A stretch of DNA of 64,000 bases from Bacillus sp. THAF10 (GCF_009363695.1 NZ_CP045403.1:3792501-3856500); one strand, 5' to 3'. Counted from the stretch's first letter, positions 1 through 14,771 are shown. The notes: generated from the sequence alone by a model not told the origin. Numbers and translations: made by a program.

Positions 1-530
1 TAAGGAACAAAATCTCTTACTTTTTCAATCCAGCCTTCTGGGGCATCCCATTTGACGCCGCCCACACGCATGTAGTTGAAGGTCAGGCGAGCACCAGAAA
101 GCTCATTCAGTAGATTGATAATCATCTCGCGCTCACGGAACGCATATAGAAACGGACTGACCGCTCCAATATCAAGTAAATATGTACCATACCAAACAAG
201 GTGACTGGCAACACGGCCAAGCTCCATCGCCAACACGCGTAAGTATTCGGCTCTGTCTGGGATTTCAAGACCCATCATCGTTTCCACTGCGTGACAAAGC
301 ACATAGTTGTTCGTCATCGCAGATAGGTAATCCATCCGGTCGGTGTATGGGATAATCTGTGTGTACTGCAGGTTTTCCGCCAGTTTTTCGGTACCGCGGT
401 GCAGATAACCGATAACAGGTGTCGCCTCTTTAATAATTTCTCCGTCTATTTTGATAACCAGTCGGAACACTCCGTGGGTACTCGGATGCTGCGGTCCGAC
501 GTTCAGTAGCATTTCTTCTGTACGAATCAT
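1..530 (-). CDS. nuoD: NADH-quinone oxidoreductase subunit D, N-terminal part
   Basis: This is the 49-kDa-type subunit of respiratory complex I, which with NuoB and NuoC forms the quinone-reducing connection between the peripheral and membrane arms. The visible part encodes about 176 residues and runs off the left edge, so the rest is missing. The family's typical N-terminus is present (NVGPQHPSTHGVFR, then GYLHRGTEKLAE and DYLSAMTNNY). The ATG at 530 lies three bases after the nuoC stop, and its GGAGG ribosome site is made from the last codons of nuoC. This points to coupled translation in a nuoA-B-C-D operon. Confidence 0.95.
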   Translation of the reverse strand, partial: MIRTEEMLLNVGPQHPSTHGVFRLVIKIDGEIIKEATPVIGYLHRGTEKLAENLQYTQIIPYTDRMDYLSAMTNNYVLCHAVETMMGLEIPDRAEYLRVLAMELGRVASHLVWYGTYLLDIGAVSPFLYAFREREMIINLLNELSGARLTFNYMRVGGVKWDAPEGWIEKVRDFVP

Positions 531-533
531 CTG

Positions 534-1772
534 CTACACCTCCACATCGTACGGCTCATAATCTTTACGCAACGGATATCCTACCCAATCATCCGGCATC
601 ATGATTCGCGTTAAATTTGGGTGACCTGTAAACTGGATTCCAAGCAAGTCATAGGTTTCCCGCTCCGGCCAGTTTGCGCCTTCCCATACTGGCTGGATAG
701 AAGGAATAACAGGATTCTCCCGGTCTATTTTCACCTTTAAAGCAACAGTTTGCTTGTTTTTATAGGAATACAGATGATTGTAAATCTCCATATGTGTTTC
801 AAAATCCGTTCCGTGCATTTCGGATAAAAATTCAAACGTTAGCTGTTCATTGTAGCGTAGGAAGGATGCTATTTTAAAATAAGTATCGGGCTTCGCGACA
901 AGGGTTGGGACATCTTTGGATAATGCGTTGATGTAGGCATCCTCCAAGACCCCTTCACCTAAGTTGTCGTTGATGACCTTCACGTACTTATCGAGGTACG
1001 GTTGATTTGGTGACGGTTTAGCAGGCGTGTCTTCTGCTGCGTCGGTTCCACCAGCGCTTTTTGCAGCTGCTGCAGCTTTCGCTTTCGCGGCGGCAGCGGC
1101 TTTTGCCTTTGCTTTGGCTGCTGCGATTGCTTTGGCTTTCTCGTCCGCTTCGTCTCCTGCTGGGGCATCCTCTGCTGTGCCTTCTCGCTGCTGTTTGGCG
1201 AGTGCGGCAGCTTTTGCTTTGGCGGCAGCTGCAGCTTTCGCTTTTGCAGCTGCGACGGCTTTTGCTTTGGCATCGTCTCCAGCTGTTTCGTCCACGGCTT
1301 CTCCTGCTTCACGTTTTTGCTTAGCAAGCGCGGCGGCCTTTGCTTTTGCGGCGGCGGCAGCTTTCTTTTTTGCTAGCTCTTTCGCGTCATCAGTGTCTGT
1401 CGCTTCTGACTCTGCTACACCTTGCTCTTTCGCTTTTTGCTTGGCGAGTGCAGCGGCCTTTGCTTTCGCTGCTGCGGCGGCTTTCTTTTTTGCTAGCTCG
1501 TTTGCGTCATCAGTGTCTGTCGCTTCCTGCTCTACTGCCCCTTGCTCTTTCGCTTTTTGCTTGGCGAGTGCGGCGGCCTTTGCTTTCGCTGCTGCGGCGG
1601 CTTTCTTTTTTGCTAGCTCTTTTGCGTCATCATCTGTTGCGTTTTGCTCTTTATTGTCAGCCTCGGCTTTGGCCTCTAGCTTCTTTTTTGCTTCTAGTTT
1701 TGCAAGGGCTGCCGCTTTTGCTTTGGCGGCTGCTTCCTTCTTTTGTTCTTCCAGGCTTTTCTCATCGCTCAC
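534..1772 (-). CDS. nuoC: NADH-quinone oxidoreductase subunit C with long Ala/Lys-rich N-terminal repeat region
   Basis: This is the 30-kDa-type subunit of complex I. The true NuoC domain occupies only about residues 265-412, with the family motif near [12 protein letters not shown] and the C-terminal [13 protein letters not shown]. The first ~260 residues are low-complexity helix-forming sequence built from units such as [18 protein letters not shown] separated by short acidic spacers (EATDTDDA). Three units (roughly 1361-1660) are near-identical 120-bp DNA repeats. Usual NuoC is about 150-220 aa, so this protein is about twice that length. The start is GTG with AGGTGAT upstream, overlapping the nuoB stop. 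The extension could be a flexible membrane- or ribosome-facing tail; its function is unknown. The core assignment is secure. Confidence 0.93.
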   Translation of the reverse strand: MSDEKSLEEQKKEAAAKAKAAALAKLEAKKKLEAKAEADNKEQNATDDDAKELAKKKAAAAAKAKAAALAKQKAKEQGAVEQEATDTDDANELAKKKAAAAAKAKAAALAKQKAKEQGVAESEATDTDDAKELAKKKAAAAAKAKAAALAKQKREAGEAVDETAGDDAKAKAVAAAKAKAAAAAKAKAAALAKQQREGTAEDAPAGDEADEKAKAIAAAKAKAKAAAAAKAKAAAAAKSAGGTDAAEDTPAKPSPNQPYLDKYVKVINDNLGEGVLEDAYINALSKDVPTLVAKPDTYFKIASFLRYNEQLTFEFLSEMHGTDFETHMEIYNHLYSYKNKQTVALKVKIDRENPVIPSIQPVWEGANWPERETYDLLGIQFTGHPNLTRIMMPDDWVGYPLRKDYEPYDVEV

Positions 1773-1774
1773 TG

Positions 1775-2287
1775 CTAGATCACCTGCTTCCCTGTCTTCG
1801 CCTCGTAACGAATTTTTTCACGAAGCTTGTTGATTCCATAAATAAGAGCCGCTGGGTTAGGTGGGCACCCTGGTATGTAAACATCTACAGGTACAATCTG
1901 GTCCACTCCCTTTACAACGGCATAGGATTTGATGTACGGACCACCTGCAGTTGCACAGGATCCCATTGCAATGACCCATTTCGGCTCAGGCATTTGATCA
2001 TACAAACGCTTTAGGACTGGTGCCATTTTCTTTGTAACGGTACCAGACACGATCATACAGTCAGATTGGCGTGGGGAGGTACGGAAAAAAGACCCAAAAC
2101 GATCCAGGTCGTAATGTGAGGAGCCCACACCCATCATTTCGATTGCACAGCAAGCAAGACCAAACGTCATTGGCCACATGGAATTGCTGCGTGCCCAAGC
2201 CTTTAGTTCCTCCAATGTGGTGAGGAAGACTGTTTGCTTTAACTCTTCCATTTCTTCTGGTGAGATACTCTCCAAATTTAGATCCAT
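1775..2287 (-). CDS. nuoB: NADH-quinone oxidoreductase subunit B
   Basis: This is the 20-kDa-type (PSST) subunit of complex I and carries the terminal 4Fe-4S cluster N2 next to the quinone site. The ligands are visible as the tandem Cys of [10 protein letters not shown], the Cys of MGSCATAGG, and the Cys of IPGCPPNP. The 170-residue length is normal. An upstream in-frame ATG at 2308 has no ribosome site. The ATG at 2287 follows AGAAGGTG at good spacing and gives the usual N-terminus, so it is preferred. The start overlaps the end of nuoA by ten bases. Confidence 0.95.
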   Translation of the reverse strand: MDLNLESISPEEMEELKQTVFLTTLEELKAWARSNSMWPMTFGLACCAIEMMGVGSSHYDLDRFGSFFRTSPRQSDCMIVSGTVTKKMAPVLKRLYDQMPEPKWVIAMGSCATAGGPYIKSYAVVKGVDQIVPVDVYIPGCPPNPAALIYGINKLREKIRYEAKTGKQVI

Positions 2288-2649
2288 TTCAACACCTTCT
2301 TCTTCCATGCGTAAATTAGACCGATAAGTAATAATACTACGAATATCAACATCTCAATTAATGCGAAAATACCAAGCTTCTCGTATGCCACTGCCCATGG
2401 ATAGAGGAACACGGTTTCCACATCGAAAATGACAAATAATAGAGCAAATATGTAATAACGAACATTAAACTGAACTCGCGAATCATGAAAAGGATCAATT
2501 CCACTTTCATAAGTTGTCTGCTTGGCAGCTGTTGGTTTGTTCGGTCGCAAAAACCGCCCAATTCCAAGAGCGACAACAGGCAGCAATACCCCTAACGCCA
2601 AAAACACCACTACAATTAGATAGTTATTTTGATATAAGTTATGTAGAAT
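2278..2649 (-). CDS. nuoA: NADH-quinone oxidoreductase subunit A, probable ATT start
   Basis: This small membrane subunit of complex I has three predicted transmembrane helices (starting [18 protein letters not shown], then [19 protein letters not shown] and [18 protein letters not shown]) and the conserved TYESGI-P loop. The reading frame extends upstream to an ATG at 2721, but that codon lies inside the predicted -10 box of the promoter and cannot be transcribed as a start. Family alignment places the N-terminus near LYQNNY. The only codon with a good ribosome site there (AGAGGGGGG) is ATT at 2649 or ATC at 2652. A 123-residue product from the ATT matches the family length. The start codon is inferred; the gene is certain. 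Confidence 0.85.
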   Translation of the reverse strand: MLHNLYQNNYLIVVVFLALGVLLPVVALGIGRFLRPNKPTAAKQTTYESGIDPFHDSRVQFNVRYYIFALLFVIFDVETVFLYPWAVAYEKLGIFALIEMLIFVVLLLIGLIYAWKKKVLKWI

Positions 2650-2720
2650 GATGTCCGCCCCCCTCTGAAGTCTCTTTATTTTCAGATTGCTCTCAATATT
2701 TAAAATTGTAACCGATAACA

Positions 2721-2749
2721 ATTATATCAAATACCAATATCTGTGTCGA
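2721..2749 (-). promoter_or_regulatory. sigma-A promoter of the nuo operon
   Basis: On the minus strand, TCGACA (2749-2744) and TATAAT (2726-2721) are separated by 17 bp, with an extended TG one base before the -10. Transcription would begin near 2714, which fits only a nuoA start downstream of the 2721 ATG. Confidence 0.75.
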
Positions 2750-3007
2750 CAGGAGATATCCTTATTATGGTGGATGTTTTTAGGGGGGCGAAAGGAATGG
2801 CGAGGAACGTTGGTGTGTGCAATTTTAGTTGGTGGGGTTTATTAAAAAGGGGTAATTGGCTCTTAAAAAAGCGGGCGGGGTGAAATTATGGGGGCGGTTT
2901 GGAAGATTGGTTGCGGGGAAAGTGCTAATTTGTTTGTTTTGGAGGGGGGGGTGGGCTGATTTTAGGGGGCTCGGATGGATGCGGGGGTGTGGTATCCGTC
3001 GAGATGT

Positions 3008-3110
3008 GGATTTATCAGCCGATTTGCCGTTTTATCAGCCGAAATGTGTGGTTTATCAGCCAGTTTTAGAATTTATCAGCCAAAATGAGTGTCTTATCAG
3101 CCAGTCGACA
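3008..3110. repeat. Tandem array of five TTATCAGCC units, period 20-21 bp
   Basis: TTATCAGCC recurs at 3012, 3032, 3052, 3073 and 3094 with variable filler between. The array lies in the 540-bp gap between the nuo promoter and the atpC terminator. The gap is otherwise G-rich non-coding sequence (2750-3000) and C-rich sequence (3120-3235) with no convincing gene. The motif and the flank ending CAAATTTCGC reappear at 62985-63125. Confidence 0.9.
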
Positions 3111-3237
3111 GTGTTCGGCAAATTTCGCCGCCCCTCCGGTTGCCTCCAACCCATCCCCGCCGACGTCCGCCAGCCCATTGCTCCGTCCGCTAAACACCGC
3201 CACCCTTCACGCCATCACCTCCGTCGCCCGCAAACCT

Positions 3238-3270
3238 AAAAAAAACCCCCACAAAAGTGGGGGTTTTTCA
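3238..3270 (-). terminator. Terminator of the atp operon
   Basis: A 7-bp CCCCCAC/GTGGGGG stem with a 4-nt loop is flanked by A and T runs, so it can work in both directions. It lies 17 bp after the atpC stop. Confidence 0.9.
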
Positions 3271-3286
3271 TCTATTCAGGGTAATG

Positions 3287-3709
<423 letters not shown>

Positions 3710-3713
3710 TTAA

Positions 3714-5168
<1,455 letters not shown>

Positions 5169-5180
5169 TCACGTTCCAAT

Positions 5181-6047
<867 letters not shown>

Positions 6048-6154
6048 TCACCACCTTTTTAAGCCTAATCAGAGCGATTATACACATGGAAAGGAGGAAT
6101 CGAAGGGTAGTTCGGCTTCCTCCATTTCATGGGATAACTCACTTTGTCGATCTA

Positions 6155-7681
<1,527 letters not shown>

Positions 7682-7684
7682 CTA

Positions 7685-8227
7685 CTATCTATTCGTTGTA
7701 AGTTGACGTCCAAGACGCTCTAATTTTCCACTAACACTTCCATCAAAAATACGGTTGCCGATGCGAATCTTCACACCGCCGATTAAAGAGGAGTCGACAA
7801 TATTACTAATGTTTAAAGAAGCTTTACCAACCTTCGCTGCAAACACAGCAGACAGTGTTGCTTGTTCTTCCGCAGAAAGAGGTCGAACAGAGTACACTTT
7901 CGCATCTGCTACATTTAATGCGTCGTTGGAAAGAGTTTTATACTCGTCAATCATATCGATTACGATTCCTTGACGATGACGATCGATTAAAAGCTGTAAC
8001 GTGTTCACGATAAATGGTGATGCAGAAGCAAATGCTTCACGAACGATTTGCTTTTTGGAGTCTTTGCGGATTTTCGGGTTGCTTAGAATAACTTCAAGCT
8101 CGGTGTTATTTAAGAATACCTTTTTCACTTCCGCTAGCTCTGCATCAAATTGCTCGTATAAATTATGCTCTTTAGCTAGTTCGAAAAGAGCGAGGGCATA
8201 ACGCTTTGCTACTCCGTTTTTGCTCAT
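7685..8227 (-). CDS. atpH: ATP synthase delta subunit
   Basis: This peripheral-stalk subunit ties F1 to the b-subunit dimer. The protein has 180 residues with the family's N-terminal [14 protein letters not shown] and C-terminal [24 protein letters not shown]. The ATG overlaps the atpF stop by four bases (ATGA), a typical coupled arrangement. Confidence 0.96.
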   Translation of the reverse strand: MSKNGVAKRYALALFELAKEHNLYEQFDAELAEVKKVFLNNTELEVILSNPKIRKDSKKQIVREAFASASPFIVNTLQLLIDRHRQGIVIDMIDEYKTLSNDALNVADAKVYSVRPLSAEEQATLSAVFAAKVGKASLNISNIVDSSLIGGVKIRIGNRIFDGSVSGKLERLGRQLTTNR

Positions 8228-8742
8228 CGCACTTCGCCTACCTGTTTCACATAGTCATCGATAAGCTTTTGCTGATCTTTTTCGTTTAGTTCTTTTTCGA
8301 TTACTTTAGAAGCAATCAATACAGATAAGGAAGCCACTTGCTCGCGCAATGCAACAACAGCTTGCTCCTTCTCTTGTACGATTTCTTTTCTTGCCGCTTC
8401 TTTCAGGCGTGCAGATTCTTCTTGCGCAGCACGGATGATGTCTGCTTTTTGATCTTCTGCAACTTTCTTCGCGCTCTCTACAAGAGTTTGTGCTTCCGTA
8501 CGAGCTTCCTTTAAAAGCGATTTTTGCTGTTCAACAAGCGATTTCGCTTCTTCGTTGCTGCGTTCTGCTGAGGAGATTTCGTTTGAGATATGATCTTCAC
8601 GTTGCTTCATCATGCCAACAAGCTTATCCCAAGCAACTTTTCTAAGAGCGTATAATAAAATACCGAAACAAATTAACTGGAAAACTGCGTCTCCAAGCGT
8701 TAATTTTCCTGCACCTAGTACTAAGAAATCTAAGCTATACAA
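8224..8742 (-). CDS. atpF: ATP synthase b subunit (TTG start)
   Basis: This peripheral-stalk subunit of Fo has one N-terminal transmembrane segment ([20 protein letters not shown]) followed by a long charged coiled coil. The frame extends upstream to an ATG at 8784. The TTG at 8742 has AAGGGAG eight bases upstream and yields the normal ~170-aa protein beginning MYSLDFLVL, so it is chosen. A GTG at 8751 is possible but abuts the ribosome site. Confidence 0.93.
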   Translation of the reverse strand: MYSLDFLVLGAGKLTLGDAVFQLICFGILLYALRKVAWDKLVGMMKQREDHISNEISSAERSNEEAKSLVEQQKSLLKEARTEAQTLVESAKKVAEDQKADIIRAAQEESARLKEAARKEIVQEKEQAVVALREQVASLSVLIASKVIEKELNEKDQQKLIDDYVKQVGEVR

Positions 8743-8828
8743 TGCTTTCACTCCCTTCGAGGAATACATATAAGAAAAGTTCAAGCACCCATTTCTCTGG
8801 GGCTGACGTTTTGTTTACTTACAAGGCG

Positions 8829-8914
8829 AAATACTTGGTGTAACCCAAGTATTTTTCTTCAAAAAGTTCATATAAAGGAAAGGCGAAGGTTCTCTTGGTG
8901 AGACGGACTTCGCC
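8829..8914 (-). other. Two stem-loops between atpE and atpF
   Basis: One perfect 10-bp stem (AAATACTTGG 8829-8838 with CCAAGTATTT 8845-8854) and one 7-bp stem (GGCGAAG 8882-8888 with CTTCGCC 8908-8914, inner TCTC/GAGA) lie in the ~190-bp gap after atpE. On the transcribed strand neither is followed by a U run, so mRNA stabilisation or processing that favours the high-copy c-subunit is more likely than termination. Confidence 0.6.
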
Positions 8915-8934
8915 AGTATGGAACCTAAAGGATA

Positions 8935-10346
<1,412 letters not shown>

Positions 10347-10348
10347 AT

Positions 10349-10570
10349 TTATGACTCTCCTGAGAAGAATTTTTGGACCAGGTATAATACACCAACTACC
10401 CCAGTGGCTAGTCCTAAAAGAAGTCCAATGATTAGAAACAATGGTTCCGTGCCAACCTTGCCATCCAGCCATCTCCCTGCAAATAATCCAACTAAGGTGG
10501 GACCAACTAAGTAAGAAAGGATTCCGGACATTAAAGCCATTGCTTGGAATGGGCGGCGTTTATCTTCCAT
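10349..10570 (-). CDS. atpZ: AtpZ/AtpI-family small membrane protein
   Basis: This 73-residue protein has two helices (ILSYLVGPTLVGLFAGRWLD and FLIIGLLLGLATGVVGVLYLV). It is the first gene of the operon. In B. pseudofirmus the equivalent atpZ is reported to work with AtpI in Mg2+/Ca2+ transport; a role here is inferred. The ATG at 10570 is eight bases after GGGG, better than the GTG at 10579. It ends two bases before atpI. Confidence 0.85.
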   Translation of the reverse strand: MEDKRRPFQAMALMSGILSYLVGPTLVGLFAGRWLDGKVGTEPLFLIIGLLLGLATGVVGVLYLVQKFFSGES

Positions 10571-10690
10571 AGAAAACACCCCATTTTCATGCGGTAAAAG
10601 ATTGAGGTCTTACTGATAAATCGCTGTTAAATATGTATAAAACTGGATTCTGAAAACCTATGAAAACCCTATCATTTTATACCCTTTGTA

Positions 10691-10719
10691 AGCATACAAT
10701 AGCACTTTGTCAATGTCAA
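10691..10719 (-). promoter_or_regulatory. Promoter of the atp operon
   Basis: The minus strand shows a consensus TTGACA (10719-10714), 17 bp, then TATGCT (10696-10691). A second overlapping TTGACA lies at 10713-10708. It sits about 120 bp upstream of atpZ. Confidence 0.7.
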
Positions 10720-10845
10720 TGTGTTACAAGGAAAAATCGACAAAGTTTTCGCTGGTAAGATTTCTCTCTACGACAATGTTTTTATTATCGTTTTCGGGCA
10801 TCTTTTTAGGGCGATTCCCCACTGTCTTTCCAGCAAATTTTTCCC

Positions 10846-10939
10846 AGAAAAAAACAGCCAAATGATGAACATCTCTTCCTCATTCGGCTGTTGTCTAACA
10901 TTATTTTATCATATATAACAGGACCATTAAGTTTGTCGA
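10846..10939 (-). ncRNA. Possible short terminated transcript upstream of the atp promoter
   Basis: A strong minus-strand terminator (AACAGCC 10853-10859 with GGCTGTT 10886-10892, extended by TCATT/AATGA, then seven U) stands alone, about 320 bp after the vpr stop and after vpr's own terminator. TCGACA (10939-10934) and TATATA (10917-10912), 16 bp apart, lie just upstream. A transcript of about 60 nt would be mostly this hairpin. No coding capacity was seen. The rest of 10940-11160 holds no gene, only a GCGGTTAAGTAACCGC palindrome near 11039. Confidence 0.35.
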
Positions 10940-11163
10940 TTGTGAACATTATGTGACTATTCATTTATTTCAAAGCGTGTTGCTTGACATGGGCTGTGAG
11001 GGGGCAGAGTGGGAGGCATGGTGTGTTTGGAAGATTCCGCGGTTAAGTAACCGCAACAACTATAGGGGGACCGTTGGAGTGTTGTTGAAGGATTCAGGAT
11101 TGTCGACAACACTTGGGTGATCTTGGGACGGGGTTTTCACGCAACTCCTGGATTCACGAAAAT

Positions 11164-11193
11164 CAAAAAACACCCCTTCTGCCAAAGAGGTGC
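11164..11193 (-). terminator. Terminator of vpr-like gene
   Basis: A GC-rich stem (CACCTCTT... with AAGGGGTG) is followed on the minus strand by TTTTTT, 20 bp after the stop. Confidence 0.8.
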
Positions 11194-11212
11194 TCCACTC
11201 CAAATTCTATCT

Positions 11213-13498
11213 TCAATCAAAATACAAATCCGCTTCCACAGAGTCTTCTTTATCGCGCTTTTTTGCAAACACAACTGCCTTCACAAGTCCCTTCACTTGA
11301 ATTTTGTCAGCAGAGATTTGTTTTTTATAAAGTCCGCGCGGAAGGTCACGTTCCCAGTCCAGGTACTTGATGAAGTGTAGGGACTCCGCTTCGTACAGTG
11401 CGATGCCGAGCTCCTCCGCTCCTTCTGGCAGATAGACCTCATACTGGTATTCGCCTTCTCGGTCGCCGTAGCCAAACTGAAAGCCCATGATTCGTGGGTA
11501 ATCAGGTTCTTCTATTATATAGAGGAAGGACAGCCTAATCTTTTGGCTGTTAGCATGCACGATCACTTCTCCTTCATGATTGCCTGCTTTTTGCTGTTTT
11601 GGTGTGATGTCTAGCGTGACGTTGACTTCACGCTTTTCTTTTGGTCCTAACGTAAAGCTGAGTGGTGTTTTCCACTGGATTCCTTTTGCGTGTGCAGGTT
11701 GATCAAAAGAGTAGGTGACATCACGGTTTGAGACGTTTTCGACCATTACGGGAATCTTAAGCTGTCGCCTTGTTTCTTTCCGCTCAAACATCCCAAAATT
11801 CAAGGTTCCTGGGTAGATGAGGCTGTTGGTTTGAACGGCTTCCTCAAGTTGAATTCTTCCTGTTCCCTGTTCCAGTACGGAGTAGCGGTCTCCATCGTCT
11901 TTTTTCAATGACTTGGTCGTGTTCATAAGTGCTGCCTTCACTTGTTCAGGAGTCCAATCAGGGTGCGCTTGTTTGATGATTGCGCTCGCTCCTGCCACGT
12001 GTGGAGCAGCCATGCTTGTGCCTTGGAGAGCGAGATAACCATTTGGAATCGTGCTGTCAATGGCGACACCGGGTGCGACGACATCAGGTTTGATTTCCCA
12101 TGTGTGTGTGACAGGACCGCGCGAGCTAAAGCTAGCAATGTCGTCCTTATGCCACTTAAAGGTGGTTCTCACCATTGAAAAACTACGCTTTAAGTGCTTT
12201 TGGAGATAGACACCGTCCTCACGCGAGACCGATACGACAGGAAGTTCCATTTCCGCCTCTAGCGTTCCCGTGAAATTCCCCTCTAGGTTATTAAAAATGA
12301 TGACTCCTACTGCACCGTGTTTTTTTGCATTGCGGGCTTTTTCTGAAAAAGGTATTTTTCCTCGCTCAATGAGGGCTATTTTCCCTTCGACCTTTTTGTT
12401 TTTCCAATCATCATCCTCCCCTAGTCCCGCATACACCACTCCTATCGGCTTGTTGGAAAAATCCCATTTTGTCGAACCTTGCAGTGGCAGCATTTCAATT
12501 TCTCTTTTTGAAAAAATGGGGGAAAGATGCGGAATATGCAAAGGTGGGGTGGAAGCTCCCACTGAAATGGCTTTTGTGGAGGTCCCTGGTGAGCCAACTG
12601 TCCAAAGATTAGGGCCAGAGTTACCGCTCGAGGTTACCGCCACCACCCCTTTTTCTACTGCTTTATTTAGCGCCAAGCTTGTTGGCCAGTCTGGACCATT
12701 GATGGTGTTCCCAAGTGAAAGATTGAGGACATCCACCTTATCATGAATGGCCATCTCAATCGCCGCAATCACATGCTCACTTGACCCATGTCCCCCTGGT
12801 CCAAGAACGCGATAGGCAATCAGCTCTGCCTCAGGGGCTACCCCGTGAAGATGTCCGTTCGCTGCGATTATACCGGCAACATGGGTACCGTGGAGCGTCG
12901 GCATGCCTTGCGAGCGCTTTGTTTCCATCGGGTCGTCGTCCTCATCTACGAAGTCATAGCCACCACGGTAGTTTTTTTTCAGATCGGGATGGGTGTAGTC
13001 GATTCCTGTATCAATTATTCCAACCTTCACCCCTTTTCCAGTGAGTCGATTGCCACTCTCGTCATAAAAGCCACGCATTTTCGCACCGCCAATAAAGGGG
13101 ACACTTTCATCAATGGTTGGTGAGTAATTCGTCACTGGAGAGACCTCCAAAATTCCTGGTTCTTGCTGGAGCGCCTCTAAATCCTTGAGTGGTCCATGAA
13201 TGGCAAAGCCAGAAAAAACCGCGGTGTAGGTCCGTTTAATCTTTAGGCTAGGGTAGGAAGTAGCGATTTTTTGCTTGATGGTCTCTTGCATATTTTCTTC
13301 CACAATTAAAATAACGGTCTGCTCTTCCTTGTCACTATTGACTGGAATTGGCGGCCGATTTGGATAGGTTGTCCTTGATTTATGTAACGTTTCATTTGTG
13401 CTCGGTTTATTGATGGTTGCTAGTGCTTCTAGCTGCTGTGTGCTGAAAAGCAGCGCGAAAGCTAATAAGAATACCAAAAATTTCTTGCTATTTTTCAC
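11213..13498 (-). CDS. vpr: Extracellular subtilisin-family serine protease, Vpr-like
   Basis: This is a secreted S8 protease of 761 aa (B. subtilis Vpr is 806). Domains in order: signal peptide (residues ~1-26, hydrophobic FLVFLLAFALLF), I9-type propeptide (~60-125), catalytic domain with Asp163 (GIIDTGIDYTHPD), His203 (HGTHVAG), oxyanion Asn (SSGNSGPN) and Ser495 (GTSMAAPHVAG). A PA domain is inserted at about 345-445 (EKARNAKKHGAVGVIIF). A C-terminal beta-sandwich region follows. The start is GTG at 13498, with AGAGGTG six bases upstream; a more 5' ATG at 13522 has no ribosome site. It forms a single-gene unit between upp and the atp operon. Confidence 0.9.
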   Translation of the reverse strand: MKNSKKFLVFLLAFALLFSTQQLEALATINKPSTNETLHKSRTTYPNRPPIPVNSDKEEQTVILIVEENMQETIKQKIATSYPSLKIKRTYTAVFSGFAIHGPLKDLEALQQEPGILEVSPVTNYSPTIDESVPFIGGAKMRGFYDESGNRLTGKGVKVGIIDTGIDYTHPDLKKNYRGGYDFVDEDDDPMETKRSQGMPTLHGTHVAGIIAANGHLHGVAPEAELIAYRVLGPGGHGSSEHVIAAIEMAIHDKVDVLNLSLGNTINGPDWPTSLALNKAVEKGVVAVTSSGNSGPNLWTVGSPGTSTKAISVGASTPPLHIPHLSPIFSKREIEMLPLQGSTKWDFSNKPIGVVYAGLGEDDDWKNKKVEGKIALIERGKIPFSEKARNAKKHGAVGVIIFNNLEGNFTGTLEAEMELPVVSVSREDGVYLQKHLKRSFSMVRTTFKWHKDDIASFSSRGPVTHTWEIKPDVVAPGVAIDSTIPNGYLALQGTSMAAPHVAGASAIIKQAHPDWTPEQVKAALMNTTKSLKKDDGDRYSVLEQGTGRIQLEEAVQTNSLIYPGTLNFGMFERKETRRQLKIPVMVENVSNRDVTYSFDQPAHAKGIQWKTPLSFTLGPKEKREVNVTLDITPKQQKAGNHEGEVIVHANSQKIRLSFLYIIEEPDYPRIMGFQFGYGDREGEYQYEVYLPEGAEELGIALYEAESLHFIKYLDWERDLPRGLYKKQISADKIQVKGLVKAVVFAKKRDKEDSVEADLYFD

Positions 13499-13684
13499 GT
13501 CCTTCACCTCTTGGTTTAGCATTCGCTATGGTGGTTGGATTATGCATGGATGAGGAGGAGTTTTGTGGAGAGCTTAAGGAGCTTGGGGCAGTGTCATGGA
13601 TGAGGTGGATTGCACTTGTAGAGTTGGTGGTGATGGAGCTGGGTGGGTGGAAGCTCGGTCAGTGGTGGAGGGTATATTTTGGGT

Positions 13685-13820
13685 GAATCGCTTATTTATC
13701 TTGATTTTCGCTTGTATTTTTATATTTTCGCCAGAATAATTTATTTTCCGCCAGAAAAGTGAAGATTTTCGCTGATAAATCTAAATTTTCGCCAGTAAAG
13801 GCAATTTACCCGCTGAATGC
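13685..13820. repeat. Tandem array of about seven ATTTTCGCCAG-type units, period 20-21 bp
   Basis: The CG of the unit core recurs at 13689, 13709, 13729, 13749, 13770, 13790 and 13811. Read on the other strand, one unit contains TTATCAGCG, so it is a diverged relative of the arrays at 3.0 and 63.0 kb. It lies between the vpr gene and the upp terminator. The remainder of 13499-13900 (G-rich, 13540-13680) shows no gene. Confidence 0.8.
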
Positions 13821-13898
13821 CCTGTTTTATACCTGTTGGGGTATGCGCGAGGCACTAATCAAATTGCCCACACCGCAAGTGCAAATTACCTATTTCAT

Positions 13899-13930
13899 AA
13901 AAAAAACACTTCCCTCAGCAAGGAAAGTGT
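13899..13930 (-). terminator. Terminator of upp
   Basis: An ACACTTTCC...GGGAAGTGT stem is followed by eight U on the minus strand, 10 bp after the upp stop. Confidence 0.88.
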
Positions 13931-13939
13931 CTAATCTCA

Positions 13940-14569
13940 TTATTTTGTTCCGTAAAGTCGGTCGCCAGCGTCGCCTAGTCCTGGGACGATGTAGCCTTTT
14001 TCGTTCAGCTTTTCGTCAAGGGCTGCGATGTAGATGTCCACATCTTGATGTGCTTCTTTTAACAGTTCCACGCCTTCAGGTGCTGCGATTAAGCACATGA
14101 ATTTGATGTTTTTTGCGCCGCGCTTTTTCAGGGAGTTGATGGCTTCGATTGCAGAGCCGCCCGTTGCAAGCATTGGGTCGACCACGATGAAGTCTCTTTC
14201 TTCCACATCAGACGGTAATTTTACGTAGTATTCAACCGGTTGAAGCGTTTCTGGGTCACGGTAAAGGCCGACGTGTCCAACCTTTGCAGCTGGGATTAGC
14301 TTGAGCATCCCTTCTACCATGCCAAGTCCAGCACGAAGAATTGGGACAATTCCAAGTTTTTTCCCTGCTAGTACGTTTGATTTGGAGATCGAAACTGGTG
14401 TCTCCACGTCCACTTCTTCTAGTGGGAGGTCACGGGTAATCTCGAATGCCATTAGGCTTGCGACTTCATCTACTAGCTCACGAAACTCTTTTGTACCAGT
14501 ATGTTTGTCACGGATGTATGTAAGCTTATGCTGAATTAATGGATGATCAAAGACGTACACTTTTGCCAT
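13940..14569 (-). CDS. upp: Uracil phosphoribosyltransferase
   Basis: This pyrimidine salvage enzyme makes UMP from uracil and PRPP in the cytoplasm. The PRPP-binding loop is [16 protein letters not shown], and the [13 protein letters not shown] uracil-binding C-terminus is intact. The 209-residue length is standard. AAGGAGAG precedes the ATG. It lies downstream of glyA but is separated from it by a terminator. Confidence 0.97.
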   Translation of the reverse strand: MAKVYVFDHPLIQHKLTYIRDKHTGTKEFRELVDEVASLMAFEITRDLPLEEVDVETPVSISKSNVLAGKKLGIVPILRAGLGMVEGMLKLIPAAKVGHVGLYRDPETLQPVEYYVKLPSDVEERDFIVVDPMLATGGSAIEAINSLKKRGAKNIKFMCLIAAPEGVELLKEAHQDVDIYIAALDEKLNEKGYIVPGLGDAGDRLYGTK

Positions 14570-14684
14570 TTCGTTGTCTCTCCTTCTTCATGTTCAAGAT
14601 AGTAGCATTCTGCCTTTTTAAGCTCTCATTTCACACTTCCATTGATTCTACAGAAAAGTAAGGATTGATTCAAGATATTTTATA

Positions 14685-14714
14685 TAAAAAAGAAGAGGTC
14701 TAACATCAGACCTC
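14685..14714 (-). terminator. Terminator of glyA
   Basis: A GAGGTCT/AGACCTC stem with a 6-nt loop (14695-14714) is followed on the minus strand by a T-rich tract. Confidence 0.85.
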
Positions 14715-14771
14715 CTCCCTTCGCTGCTAAGTAGATGCTTTTAAAACTAACGCACCCTTAGTAACCAGCTA

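Noticed and set aside
1027-1833. Long Ala/Phe-rich plus-strand frame opposite nuoC
   Set aside because: It is the complement of the Ala/Lys codons of nuoC, has no ribosome site and no independent conservation signal.
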